Part shown: in pieces, positions 51,051 through 59,340 of the stretch
How the letters are laid out: every line of letters begins with the position of its first letter
How positions within the stretch are numbered: position 1 is the first letter of the stretch
DNA from: Dactylosporangium sucinum
GTDB lineage: Bacteria > Actinomycetota > Actinomycetes > Mycobacteriales > Micromonosporaceae
Assembly (NCBI RefSeq): GCF_014647515.1
Contig: NZ_BMPI01000008.1
Coordinates: 107,488 to 171,487 of the forward strand
Reading direction: 5' to 3'
Length of the DNA stretch: 64,000 nt
The notes under the pieces: model-generated
Seen by the model: only the letters and a program-made list of their open reading frames with translations
Told to the model about the DNA's origin: nothing
Databases searched by the model: none
Translations under genes and position numbers: made by a program

Positions 51051-52069
51051 GGTGTCGCTCCCAGGGGGTCGGGGTTCAATTGCGGTGCGCTGGACGCCCG
51101 GACGATCAGTTCGGGCGGCAGCAACTGGGCGGTGGGTTCGGTTCCACCGCCGAGAAGGGCGCGGATCATGGCGTGTCCGACCGCCTCGATGGGCTGGCGG
51201 ACGCTCGACAGGTCGAGCGCGGCGGCGGTCGGGGTGTCGTCGAAGCCGACGACCGCGAGGCGCGCGCCGCGGCGCTGCACGACGCGCAGCACCCCCGCGG
51301 CGAGCGTGTCGGTGGCGGCGACGACGGCGGTGGGCGGGGTGGGGTGGTCCAGGAGGGCCTCGCCGAGCCACGCTCCGGTGGCGAGCGAGTCCTCGCCGCG
51401 CAGGTCGAGGTGGCGGGAGCCGGCGAGCAGGCCGTGCCGGTCGAGGCCGGTGCGCCAGCCCTCGGCCCGCCGGTCGCCGACCGCCGCGGCGCCCTCGGGG
51501 TAGCCGACGAACGCGATCCGCCGGTGACCGCCGGCCACCAGGTGGTCGACGGCGGCGGCGGTGCCCGCGGCGTTGTCGATGTCGACCCACGAGTGGGCCG
51601 AGTCGGCTCCCGTGCGGCCGAACGCGGCGAACGGGATGCGCAGCTGCCGCAGCCCGGGCGGGCGCGGGTCGGCGGTCGAGATGCCGTAGAGGATGACGCC
51701 GTCGATCGCGCCGGCCCGGTGCAGGGCCTGCACGTTGGCGACCTCGTCCTCGGGGTCGTTGGCGGTGAACAGCAGGAGGTGGTGGTCCGCGGCCCGGCCG
51801 GCCTCGGCCAGCGCGTGCAGGAACCGGTCGTGGATGCTGGAGAGGGACTGGGGGTGCATCGGTTCGATGCGGTAGCCGATCATGCGGGAGGTGGATGCGC
51901 GCAGCGACTGCGCGACCCGGTTGGGCCGGTAGCCGAGCTGGTCGATGGCCGCCTCGACCCGCTGCCGGGTCTCCGGGCGCACGCGCTCGGGCGCGTTGAG
52001 CACGTTGGACACGGTCTGCCGGGAGACCCCGGCGGCCCTCGCCACGTCCTCGACGGTCGGCGGGTGCAC
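51047..52069 (-). CDS. LacI-family transcriptional regulator
   Basis: The 340-residue product has the helix-turn-helix PTVEDVARAAGVSRQTVSNVLN at residue 3 onward with the hinge helix ending RVAQSLRAS, and a periplasmic-binding-protein-like effector domain. The GTG at 52069 is chosen because GGGAGG is 6 nt upstream and the family starts directly before the HTH. It is cotranscribed with the ABC importer and should repress both itself and the divergent hydrolase through the two operators at 52099 and 52133 until its sugar is present. Confidence 0.92.
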   Translation of the reverse strand: MHPPTVEDVARAAGVSRQTVSNVLNAPERVRPETRQRVEAAIDQLGYRPNRVAQSLRASTSRMIGYRIEPMHPQSLSSIHDRFLHALAEAGRAADHHLLLFTANDPEDEVANVQALHRAGAIDGVILYGISTADPRPPGLRQLRIPFAAFGRTGADSAHSWVDIDNAAGTAAAVDHLVAGGHRRIAFVGYPEGAAAVGDRRAEGWRTGLDRHGLLAGSRHLDLRGEDSLATGAWLGEALLDHPTPPTAVVAATDTLAAGVLRVVQRRGARLAVVGFDDTPTAAALDLSSVRQPIEAVGHAMIRALLGGGTEPTAQLLPPELIVRASSAPQLNPDPLGATP

Positions 52070-52098
52070 ATTCCCTCCCAAATGCCGTAAGGTGCCGA

Positions 52099-52114
52099 GT
52101 TGAACGTTCAAAAC
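52099..52114. promoter_or_regulatory. LacI-type operator 1
   Basis: GTTGAACGTTCAAAAC contains the perfect 12-bp palindrome TTGAACGTTCAA (52100-52111), with the central CG typical of LacI-family sites. It lies 30 bp upstream of the regulator start. Confidence 0.85.
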
Positions 52115-52132
52115 CTTGCGATGGCATTAGCC

Positions 52133-52148
52133 GTTTTGAACGTTCAAC
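52133..52148. promoter_or_regulatory. LacI-type operator 2
   Basis: GTTTTGAACGTTCAAC is the exact reverse complement of operator 1. The two palindrome centres are 36 bp apart, so the pair is symmetric between the divergent genes, with this one 54 bp before the hydrolase start. Confidence 0.85.
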
Positions 52149-52201
52149 ATGGATGACCGGACAGTCTCACCCGCCCACCGGCTTGTCAAGAGGAACCGAA
52201 G

Positions 52202-54133
52202 ATGGCACAGCCCTACCTGCATGAGCACGTGACGTGTGTCGCCGCCCCGGCCACCTGGCTGTCGGGGCCGTCCGGGCAGCTCACCGGCGGCGCCGACGGC
52301 CTGTACGTCAACGACCGCAGGGTGCTCTCCCGGCTGGTCGTGACGGTCGACGGGCGCTCACCCGTGCCGGTGACCGTGCGGCGGACGGGCGCCGCGTCGG
52401 CGGTGTTCGCGTCGGTGCTGCGGGAGCTCGGCGACGACGGCCCCGACCCGACGGTCACGCTGTCCCGGCGGCGCCTCGCCGAGCCGAACGGCGGCACCGA
52501 AACGATCACCCTGACCAACGACTCGCACCAGACGCTGAGCGTCGAGGTGGCGGTCGAGGCGTCGACCGACTACGCGAGCATGAGCGCGGTCAAGGACGGC
52601 GTGGCGGCCGCGGTGTCCGCGGACGGCATGTCGGTCGAGTACTCGGCCAGCCCGCCCGCGGAGGACTTCCGCTGGCAGGTCACCATCCCGCCGCGGGAGA
52701 GCTGGACCGTCGAGCTGCGCTTCACGCGCACCGACGGGCCGCCGGTCGCGCGTAGCAAGCGGTTCAGCACGCTGCGGGTCACCGCCGACGACCGGCGCCT
52801 CGACGCCCTCGTGCGGGCCGGCGTCCAGGATCTCGACGCGCTGCGCAGCGCCGACGGCGAGGACGTGTACTACACCGCGGGCAGCCCGTGGTACCTGACC
52901 CTCTTCGGCCGCGACTCGCTCTGGTCGGCCCGCCTCGGCCTGCCGGTCGGCCACGAGGTCGCGGCCGGCACGCTGCGGGCGCTCGCGAAGCGGCAGGGCG
53001 TCCGGCACGACCCGGACACCGACGAGGAGCCCGGCAAGATCCTGCACGAGGTGCGCCCGCCCGACGCCGCCTACTACCTGCCGCCGGTGTACTACGGCAC
53101 CGTCGACGCGACCGCGCTGTTCGTCAGCACCCTCGCCGAAGCGTACCGCTGGGGCATGCCCCGCGCCGCCGTCGAGCCGCTGCTCGCGAACGTCGAGCGG
53201 GCGATGGAGTGGCTCGCCGGGCACGACGGCTTCATCGCCTACCAGTCGAGCGCCAAGGGGCTGACCAACCACGGCTGGAAGGACTCCGGCGACGGCGTGC
53301 AGCACGCCGACGGGCGGCTGGCGACCGGTCCGCTCGCGCTGAGCGAGGTCCAGGCCTACGCGCATCAGGCCGCGCTCGACGCCGCCTGGCTGCTGGAGTC
53401 GTTCGGCCGCGAAGGGTCCGGGCGCTGGCGCGGATGGGCGGCCGACCTCGCCGAGCGGTTCCGGGCCGCGTTCTGGTGCGAGGGCGGCTATCCGGCCATC
53501 GCGCTCGACGGCGCCGGGCAGCGGGTCGACAGCATCGCCTCGAACATGGGGCACCTGCTGGGCACCGGGCTGCTGACCGCGCCCGAGAGCGCCGCCGTCG
53601 CCGCGCGGCTGGCCGAGCTGCGCTCGCCGTTCGGGATCCGGACCGTCGCGCCGTCGTCGGCCGGGTACAACCCGATCTCGTACCATCTCGGCTCGGTCTG
53701 GCCGCACGACACCGCGATCGCGCTGCTCGGCCTCGTGCGGGACGGCCACGCGGGCGAGGCGTCGGCGGTCATCCGCGCCCTGCTCGACGCCGGCGAGCGC
53801 TTCGATTTCCGGCTGCCCGAGCTGTTCGGCGGCGACGACCTGCCGACCCCGTACCCGGCCTCGTGCCGCCCGCAGGCCTGGGCCGCGGCGGCGGGGCCGG
53901 CGATCCTCACGGCACTGCTGGGGCTGGACGCCGACGTGCCGGGCGGGCGGATCACGTTCGCCCCGCTGGCGCCGTCGCCGGTCGGGGCGTTCCGGGTGCG
54001 CGGCCTGAAGATCGGCGAGGGCGAGCTGGACGTCAGCGTGACCGCGGCCGGCACCCTGACGGTCCACAATGGACCCGTCGGCGTCGAGTTCCTGATGGCC
54101 GACGGGTCGCCGGCGGTCATCTCGGCGGCGTGA
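52202..54133 (+). CDS. Glycogen-debranching-type glycoside hydrolase (amylo-alpha-1,6-glucosidase family)
   Basis: The 643-residue cytoplasmic protein has an N-terminal beta-sandwich domain (about 15-200, GGADGLYVNDRRVLSRLVVTVDG) and a C-terminal alpha/alpha toroid with YLTLFGRDSLWSARLGL, NHGWKDSGDGVQHADG and SYHLGSVWPHDTAIALLGL, as in debranching-enzyme-like hydrolases. It probably cleaves the sugar imported by the adjacent ABC system. Divergent placement around twin LacI operators supports coregulation. The ATG follows AGAGGA. Its end overlaps the convergent sugar dehydrogenase by 17 bp. Confidence 0.85.
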   Translation: MAQPYLHEHVTCVAAPATWLSGPSGQLTGGADGLYVNDRRVLSRLVVTVDGRSPVPVTVRRTGAASAVFASVLRELGDDGPDPTVTLSRRRLAEPNGGTETITLTNDSHQTLSVEVAVEASTDYASMSAVKDGVAAAVSADGMSVEYSASPPAEDFRWQVTIPPRESWTVELRFTRTDGPPVARSKRFSTLRVTADDRRLDALVRAGVQDLDALRSADGEDVYYTAGSPWYLTLFGRDSLWSARLGLPVGHEVAAGTLRALAKRQGVRHDPDTDEEPGKILHEVRPPDAAYYLPPVYYGTVDATALFVSTLAEAYRWGMPRAAVEPLLANVERAMEWLAGHDGFIAYQSSAKGLTNHGWKDSGDGVQHADGRLATGPLALSEVQAYAHQAALDAAWLLESFGREGSGRWRGWAADLAERFRAAFWCEGGYPAIALDGAGQRVDSIASNMGHLLGTGLLTAPESAAVAARLAELRSPFGIRTVAPSSAGYNPISYHLGSVWPHDTAIALLGLVRDGHAGEASAVIRALLDAGERFDFRLPELFGGDDLPTPYPASCRPQAWAAAAGPAILTALLGLDADVPGGRITFAPLAPSPVGAFRVRGLKIGEGELDVSVTAAGTLTVHNGPVGVEFLMADGSPAVISAA

Positions 54134-55409
54134 GGCGGTAGACGGTGCCGCTGCCGTCATCGCTGACGAAGAGGGAGCCGTCCGGGTCGACCGCGGCGTC
54201 GACCGGGCGGCCCCACCACTTGCCGTCCGGCTCGACGAACCCGGTCGCCAGGTCGGTCGCGGCGGTCGGGCTGCCGTTGCTGAAGGGGACGTACTGCACC
54301 TTGTAGCCGACCGGCTTCGTGCTGTTCCACGAGCCGTGCAGCGGCACGACCGCCCCGTCCTTGTAGAACGTCAGACCCAGCGGCGCGCTGTGCGCGGCGA
54401 AGCCGAAGGCGATCGGGTCGGCCTTGGCGCAGTCGGCGCGCCGGCCGTCGCGGTTGAGCTCGTAGTCGCGGTCGAAGCCGCCCTTGTCGTTCGGGTTGCA
54501 GAACGGCCAGCCGTAGAAGCCGCCGTCGCGCACCTTGATGAACGGCTCGACCGGGTAGTCGTCGACGAACTGGGCCATCTTCTTGCCCTTGTCGGACTTG
54601 CCGTCGCCGTCGACGTCGCGGTCGTCGGGCACCAGGGTGTTGTCGCGGTTGTTGACGACGGCCCACAGCTCGTCGGTGCCGGGCCGGAACGCGAGGCCCT
54701 CCGCGTTGCGGATGCCGGTGGCCAGCAGCTTGCGCTCGGCGTTGGTGCCCGCGGCGGCGTACGTGTAGATGGCCGCACGCCGCGGGTCGCTCTCCGTGTC
54801 GGCGACGCAGGCGTTGCAGGTGGAGGCGATCGAGAGGTACAGCCGGTCGCCGCGGACGGCGATGTTCTTCAGCTGGTGCGCATACGCGCCGCGCAGCTCG
54901 GGCGTGCTCCGGTCGGGCAGGCCGTCGACGACCACCTGGCCGGTCTGGACCTTGAGGTCGCCGTTCGCGTACGGGTAGCGCATCACCCGGTGCGACTCGG
55001 CGACGAACAGGTACATCTGGTTGCTCAGCTCGGCGAACACCATGTCGTGGGGCTGGCGCAGGCCGCTCGCGAACTCGGTGACCCTGCCGTCGCGGACGAC
55101 GTGGATCCGGCCGGCCGACGGCTGCGACACGAGCAGGTCGCCGCTGGGCGTCCGGGCCAGGAAGCGGGCCTTGTCGATGCGGGCGTAGACGGCCACGGTC
55201 CAGCCGGCGGGGACGTCGAGGTACCGCGCCTTGTCGAACGGCGCGGTGTTCATGCCCGCCGGCACCTGCACCTGCGTCCTGGTCAACGGGCTCGTGCCCG
55301 CGGACGGCGCCGCCGAGCCCGGCTGGCCGGTCGCCCGGTTCTGATCGTCGTTGGTGCAGGCGGTGAGCGCGATCGTGCCGGCGAGGGCGGCGGCCCAGAG
55401 CTTGCGCAT
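54117..55409 (-). CDS. Sorbosone/glucose dehydrogenase-family lipoprotein with Ca-binding loop
   Basis: The 430-residue product has a lipobox (GTIALTACTND, Cys18) and a propeller of the GSDH family (PQPHDMVFAELSN-type blades, LKNIAVRGDRLYLSIAST, TGIRNAEGLAFRPGTDELW, GFYGWPFCNPND). Near residue 285 DDRDVDGDGKSDKG matches a DxDxDGxxD calcium loop. It is extracellular and should oxidise a sugar with PQQ, but it is distant from the enzyme at 19404. The ATG at 55409 gives a proper signal peptide. Confidence 0.8.
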   Translation of the reverse strand: MRKLWAAALAGTIALTACTNDDQNRATGQPGSAAPSAGTSPLTRTQVQVPAGMNTAPFDKARYLDVPAGWTVAVYARIDKARFLARTPSGDLLVSQPSAGRIHVVRDGRVTEFASGLRQPHDMVFAELSNQMYLFVAESHRVMRYPYANGDLKVQTGQVVVDGLPDRSTPELRGAYAHQLKNIAVRGDRLYLSIASTCNACVADTESDPRRAAIYTYAAAGTNAERKLLATGIRNAEGLAFRPGTDELWAVVNNRDNTLVPDDRDVDGDGKSDKGKKMAQFVDDYPVEPFIKVRDGGFYGWPFCNPNDKGGFDRDYELNRDGRRADCAKADPIAFGFAAHSAPLGLTFYKDGAVVPLHGSWNSTKPVGYKVQYVPFSNGSPTAATDLATGFVEPDGKWWGRPVDAAVDPDGSLFVSDDGSGTVYRLTPPR

Positions 55410-55446
55410 GCTGCTGACGCTACCCCGGGCCCCTAGACTTGCCCCC

Positions 55447-56244
55447 GTGTCGTCGACCGCGGACCTCGCCCGGGCCACGTGGGCGGCCCGCCGGGTCGCG
55501 CACGAGGCCCGGGTCGACGCCTGGATCGAGCCGCACCTGGCCCGCCGGCGTCGTGGCGAGAAGCATCCCGTCGAGGACTTCCTGTTCACCTACTACTCGT
55601 ATCGGCCGGCCCAGCTGCGCCGCTGGTTTCCCGGCACCCCGGACCCCGCCGAGCTGTCGCGGCGGCGGCCCGCCGTGGAGTGGATCCGGGACCTGCTGGC
55701 CGCCACCGCCTCCCGCCCGCCGCACCTCGGCTGCTTCGGGCTGCACGAGTGGGCCATGGTCTACCGGCAGACCCAGGAGCAGGTGCGGCACAACGCCTGG
55801 CCGCTGCGGCTCGGCGCCGCCGGCACCGACGCCGTCGTCGCCGGTTCCCGCATCCGCTGCAGCCACTTCGACGCGTTCCGCTTCTACACCGAGCCCGCCC
55901 GGCCGCTGAACCTGCTGCAGCCGACCCGGGAGGCCCAGCACGCGCTGGAGCAGCCGGGCTGCCTGCACGCGAACATGGATCTCTACAAGCACGCGTACAA
56001 ACTGGCCCCGCTCGTGCCGGCCGAGCTGATCGCCGACTGCTTCGAGCTGGCCCGCGACATCCGCACGCTCGACATGCGCGCCTCGCCGTACGATCTGGCC
56101 GCCCTCGGCTACGAGCCGGTGCGGATCGAGACGCCGGAGGGCCGGGTCCGCTACGTCGAGGCCCAGCGCGCCTTCGCCGAGCGCGCGGCGCCGCTGCGGG
56201 CCCGCCTGTTGGCGGAGTGCGAACGCTTGCTCGCCAGCCCTTGA
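55447..56244 (+). CDS. Conserved actinobacterial protein annotated as 3-methyladenine DNA glycosylase
   Basis: The 265-residue product has HPVEDFLFTYYSYRPAQLRRW and LGCFGLHEWAMVYRQTQEQ, a pattern that I know from actinobacterial proteins labelled 3-methyladenine DNA glycosylase. No helix-hairpin-helix or AlkA/MPG motif is visible, so the enzymatic label is unproven. RCSHFDAFRFYTEPARPLN and MDLYKHAYKL are highly conserved-looking, histidine- and acid-rich stretches that could bind metal. TAGACT is 7 nt before the GTG, so the mRNA is probably leaderless. Confidence 0.6.
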   Translation: MSSTADLARATWAARRVAHEARVDAWIEPHLARRRRGEKHPVEDFLFTYYSYRPAQLRRWFPGTPDPAELSRRRPAVEWIRDLLAATASRPPHLGCFGLHEWAMVYRQTQEQVRHNAWPLRLGAAGTDAVVAGSRIRCSHFDAFRFYTEPARPLNLLQPTREAQHALEQPGCLHANMDLYKHAYKLAPLVPAELIADCFELARDIRTLDMRASPYDLAALGYEPVRIETPEGRVRYVEAQRAFAERAAPLRARLLAECERLLASP

Positions 56245-56305
56245 CACACCCGGTCGGCCTAGGATCTTGTCGACCCCTGAACCCTGCTGAACGGAGGCGG
56301 ACGGG

Positions 56306-56764
56306 ATGAGCGAGGTTCGGCGGCGGCTGCGGCCGCTGCTGGGGTTGTGGGACGTCGAGACGACCGTCGGCGGCGTGGTGACCAGCAAGGGCTGGACCAG
56401 CTTCGCGTGGGCCGACGACGGCGAGTTCCTCATCCAGCGCGCCGACGGAGGCCCACCCGGCGAGGACGTGCCGCAGGAGTGGCTGGACAACACCCCGTTC
56501 CCGACGGTGTCGATGATCGGCTACGACGACTCCACTGACCAGTTCACCCAGCTCTACTCGGACGCCCGCGGCGTCTTCCGCGTCTACAACATGACGCTGA
56601 CCGAGCGGGAGTGGCGCATCTGGCGGTCGGCGGAGGGCTTCCACCAGCGCTTCGCCGGCACGATCAGCCCGAACGGCTACCGGATCGTCGCCCATTGGGA
56701 GAAGTCGAAGGACGGCCGCACCTGGCTGCGTGACTTCGACATGACCTACGAACGGCCCCGCTGA
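56306..56764 (+). CDS. Small calycin-like protein (DUF1579-type)
   Basis: The 152-residue product has the alternating beta-strand pattern of small lipocalin-like proteins (LLGLWDVETTVGG, FLIQRADGG, STDQFTQLYSDARGVFRVYNMTL, WEKSKDGRTWLRDFDMTYER). The resemblance to DUF1579 proteins is by layout, not by a strict motif. GGAGGCGGACGGG precedes the ATG. It has no signal peptide. Function unknown. Confidence 0.6.
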   Translation: MSEVRRRLRPLLGLWDVETTVGGVVTSKGWTSFAWADDGEFLIQRADGGPPGEDVPQEWLDNTPFPTVSMIGYDDSTDQFTQLYSDARGVFRVYNMTLTEREWRIWRSAEGFHQRFAGTISPNGYRIVAHWEKSKDGRTWLRDFDMTYERPR

Positions 56765-56847
56765 GCCGCGTCACAGCTTCTCTCACCGCCGTCACAGGAC
56801 GGCGGCCCTACCTTCCCTGGAGATACCACCAAGGGGAAGGACCAGTC

Positions 56848-57768
56848 ATGATCGAGGCTGTCGGCCTCACCAAACGGTATGGCGACCGGGTCGCCGTCGA
56901 CCGGCTCTCGTTCACGGTGCGGCCGGGTCAGGTCACCGGGTTCCTCGGTCCGAACGGCGCGGGCAAGTCCACGACCATGCGCATGATCGTCGGCCTGGAC
57001 ACCCCGACCGCCGGCCGGGTCACGGTCAACGGCCGGCCGTTCGCGGCCCTGGACAACCCGATGCGGGAGCTCGGCGCGCTGCTCGACGCCAAGGCGATCC
57101 ACGGCGGGCGCAGCGCGTACCACCACCTGCTCTGCCTCGCGCAGAGCAACAACCTGCCGAAGCGCCGGGTCGACGAGGTGCTGGAGAAGGTCGGGCTCAC
57201 GCAGGTCGCGCGCAAGCGGTCCAAGGGCTTCTCGCTGGGCATGGGCCAGCGGCTCGGCATCGCGGCCGCCCTGCTCGGCGACCCGCGCATCCTGATGTTC
57301 GACGAGCCGGTCAACGGGCTCGACCCCGAGGGCATCCTGTGGATCCGCAACCTCATGAAGGCCCTCGCGGCCGAGGGCCGCACCGTGCTCGTCTCCAGCC
57401 ACCTCATGTCGGAGATGGAGCACACCGCCGACCACCTGCTCGTCATCGGCCGGGGCCGGATGATCGCCGACTGCACGGTCCGGGAGTTCATCGAGCGCAA
57501 CTCGGCGCTGGCCCTGCGGGTCCGCTCGTCGTCGCCGTCCGAACTGGCCGCCGTCGTGGCCCGCGCGGGCGGGAAGACGGCGCCGGCGTCGGACGGGGCG
57601 CTGCTCGTGACCGAGCTGCCCGCCGAGCGGATCGGGGACCTGGCGTTCGAGCACGGGATCCGGCTGTACGAGCTGTCGCCGCTGCAGGCCTCGCTGGAGC
57701 AGGCCTTCATGGAACTGACCCGCGACAGCGTCGAGTACCAGGCCGCACCACTGAGGGAGTCGTCATGA
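56848..57768 (+). CDS. ABC transporter ATP-binding protein (export type)
   Basis: The 306-residue ATPase has Walker A GPNGAGKST near residue 38, the signature FSLGMGQR in place of LSGGQ, Walker B ILMFDEPVNGLD and the switch His in VSSHLMSEME. A C-terminal domain of about 80 residues is typical of the BcrA/CcmA-like exporters. It energises the permease next to it (ATGA overlap). The GTCACAG repeats at 56770-56797 upstream may be regulatory. The substrate (peptide antibiotic or lipid) is not predictable. Confidence 0.93.
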   Translation: MIEAVGLTKRYGDRVAVDRLSFTVRPGQVTGFLGPNGAGKSTTMRMIVGLDTPTAGRVTVNGRPFAALDNPMRELGALLDAKAIHGGRSAYHHLLCLAQSNNLPKRRVDEVLEKVGLTQVARKRSKGFSLGMGQRLGIAAALLGDPRILMFDEPVNGLDPEGILWIRNLMKALAAEGRTVLVSSHLMSEMEHTADHLLVIGRGRMIADCTVREFIERNSALALRVRSSSPSELAAVVARAGGKTAPASDGALLVTELPAERIGDLAFEHGIRLYELSPLQASLEQAFMELTRDSVEYQAAPLRESS

Positions 57769-58568
57769 GCATGGTGTTGCCGCGGGCCGGCCTGGGCGGC
57801 ATGGTCCGCTCGGAGTGGACCAAGCTGCGCACGGTCCGCTCGACCGTCTGGTCGCTGGTGGCGATGGCCGCCATCTCGTTGGGCCTGATGTCGGTCATCG
57901 CCTGGAGCGTCATGCGCCAGTGGGACACCGCCGACCCGGGCACGCAGGAGATCCTGCGGCAGTACCCGCTGGAGCTGGTGATCGCCCGCCCGGTGTACAT
58001 CAGCCAGCTCGTGATCGCGGTGCTGGGCGTGCTGGTGATCTCGGCCGAGTACACCACCGGCATGATCCGCTCCACCCTGCAGTCCCAGCCCCGCCGCCTG
58101 ACCGTCCTGGCCGCCAAGGTGGGCGTGTTCACCGCCCTGATGCTCGTGGTCGGCGAGCTTCTGGCCTTCGCCGCCTTCTTCCTGGGCCAGGCGATCCTCT
58201 CGCCCCACGTCGAGCTCTCGCTGGACGGTCCGGGCATCCTCCGCTCGGTGATCGGCGCCGGCCTCTTCATGGCGGTGCTGGGCCTGTTCTCGCTGGCGGT
58301 GGGCGCGATCATCCGCTACACGGCGGGCGCGATCACGGCCGTCCTGGGCCTGATCCTGATCGTGTCGAACCTGACAAGCCTGCTGCCGGGCTCGTGGGGC
58401 GCCCACGTGAACGCCTGGATGCCGACGAACGCCGGCCAGCTGATCTTCCAGCCGACGGTGGACCCGGGCGCACTGTTGACCCCGTGGCAGGGCCTGGCCG
58501 TCTTCGGAGGCTGGACTGTGCTGCTCCTGGGAGTGGCGGCCTACCTCTTCAAACACCGGGACGCCTGA
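57765..58568 (+). CDS. ABC transporter permease (ABC-2 type)
   Basis: The 267-residue protein has six helices, starting after SEWTKLRTVRSTVWSL, a sequence typical of actinobacterial ABC-2 permeases that pair with BcrA-type ATPases. The pair would form a homodimeric exporter. It overlaps the ATPase gene by 4 bp and is followed by a repeat-filled spacer. Confidence 0.9.
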   Translation: MSMVLPRAGLGGMVRSEWTKLRTVRSTVWSLVAMAAISLGLMSVIAWSVMRQWDTADPGTQEILRQYPLELVIARPVYISQLVIAVLGVLVISAEYTTGMIRSTLQSQPRRLTVLAAKVGVFTALMLVVGELLAFAAFFLGQAILSPHVELSLDGPGILRSVIGAGLFMAVLGLFSLAVGAIIRYTAGAITAVLGLILIVSNLTSLLPGSWGAHVNAWMPTNAGQLIFQPTVDPGALLTPWQGLAVFGGWTVLLLGVAAYLFKHRDA

Positions 58569-58579
58569 CACCTGCTCGC

Positions 58580-58627
58580 GATCGCGGACGTCGGGCGCCT
58601 GGGAACGGCACCCGGACGTCCGCGGTC
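58580..58627. repeat. Dispersed hairpin element, copy E
   Basis: The arm GATCGCGGACGTCGGG (58580-58595) pairs with CCCGGACGTCCGCGGTC (58611-58627) with one bulge and one mismatch. It shares GATCGCGGACGT with copy A at 11391. Confidence 0.7.
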
Positions 58628-58693
58628 ACGTCGCGGCCGGCGGCGGGACTCGGCGGCGGGTCCGCGCCGGGGTCGAGCCGACCGAGCGCTCGT

Positions 58694-58855
58694 GGGTCAG
58701 GCTGCACGGGTCCGGCGGGTCAGGCTGCGCGGGTTGGGTGGGTCAGGCTGCGCGGGGTTGGGTGGGTCAGGCTGCGCGGGTCCGGCGGGGCAGGCTGCGC
58801 GGGTTGGGTGCAGCAGGCTGCGCGGGTTCGGTGGGGCAGGTTCCGCTCGGGACGG
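58694..58855. repeat. 23-bp tandem repeat array, seven units
   Basis: Six near-perfect units of 23 bp (one of 24) built on CAGGCTGCGCGGGT, then a decayed seventh. Unit ends alternate between TCCGGC and TGGGT types. There are no spacers between units, so it is a minisatellite. Confidence 0.85.
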
Positions 58856-59054
58856 TGGACGCCGGCTCAAAGCCCGACGCCGAAGCGGCCCGGCCTCTCC
58901 GCCACGGTTGCCCGGCGCGGGCGGCACCCCCGGTGGCGCACAGTCCGCTCGCCGGGTCTGCTGGTCAGGTTCCGGCTTGGACCATGGGCACCGAGTCCGA
59001 GCCTGAACAGCAAACAGGCCGCGCGCTCGGGAACGAGCGGCGCGGCCTGAACCG

Positions 59055-59130
59055 TGGTAGCCCCGACCGGATTCGAACCGGCGCTACCGCCTTGAGAGGG
59101 CGGCGTCCTGGGCCGCTAGACGACGGGGCC
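59055..59130 (-). tRNA. tRNA-Glu (CTC)
   Basis: On the reverse strand the cloverleaf starts GGCCCCGTCGTCTAGCGG. The anticodon loop CTCTCAA between CCGCC and GGCGG gives anticodon CTC, the T-arm is GGTTCGAATCC, and the CCA end is encoded (76 nt including CCA). Confidence 0.97.
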
Positions 59131-59193
59131 CCAGCACTTCCTTGTGTTGCTGTCGTGCGGTGAACACTACAGCACCGCGATCTTGCTGCGGCG

Positions 59194-59265
59194 CTGGGGT
59201 ACCAGGACTCGAACCTAGACTAACTGAACCAGAATCAGTTGGGCTGCCAATTACCCCATACCCCA
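59194..59265 (-). tRNA. tRNA-Gln (CTG)
   Basis: On the reverse strand it starts TGGGGTATGGGGTAATTGG. The anticodon loop TTCTGGT between AACTGA and TCAGTT gives anticodon CTG; the discriminator is G and CCA is not encoded (72 nt). It lies 63 nt upstream of tRNA-Glu in the same direction. GatCAB in this window would amidate its misacylated form. Confidence 0.97.
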
Positions 59266-59340
59266 TTGGCGCCTTGCGGCGCCGGAAGAGAACTTTACCG
59301 GAGACCCCGTTCCCCGCCAAATCGGTTGTCGCGAAGCCGC

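Larger units (their letters stand above)
58569..59054. other. Gene-free 490-bp spacer
   Basis: Between the ABC permease and tRNA-Glu no credible gene is seen. The spacer holds a dispersed hairpin (58580) and a 23-bp minisatellite (58694). The open frames across it are repeat-derived, Gly/Ala/Arg-rich and lack a convincing start. Confidence 0.6.

Noticed and set aside
58692-59163. Short open frames between the ABC permease and the tRNAs
   Set aside because: They are made of the 23-bp repeats or run into tRNA-Glu, with no credible start.
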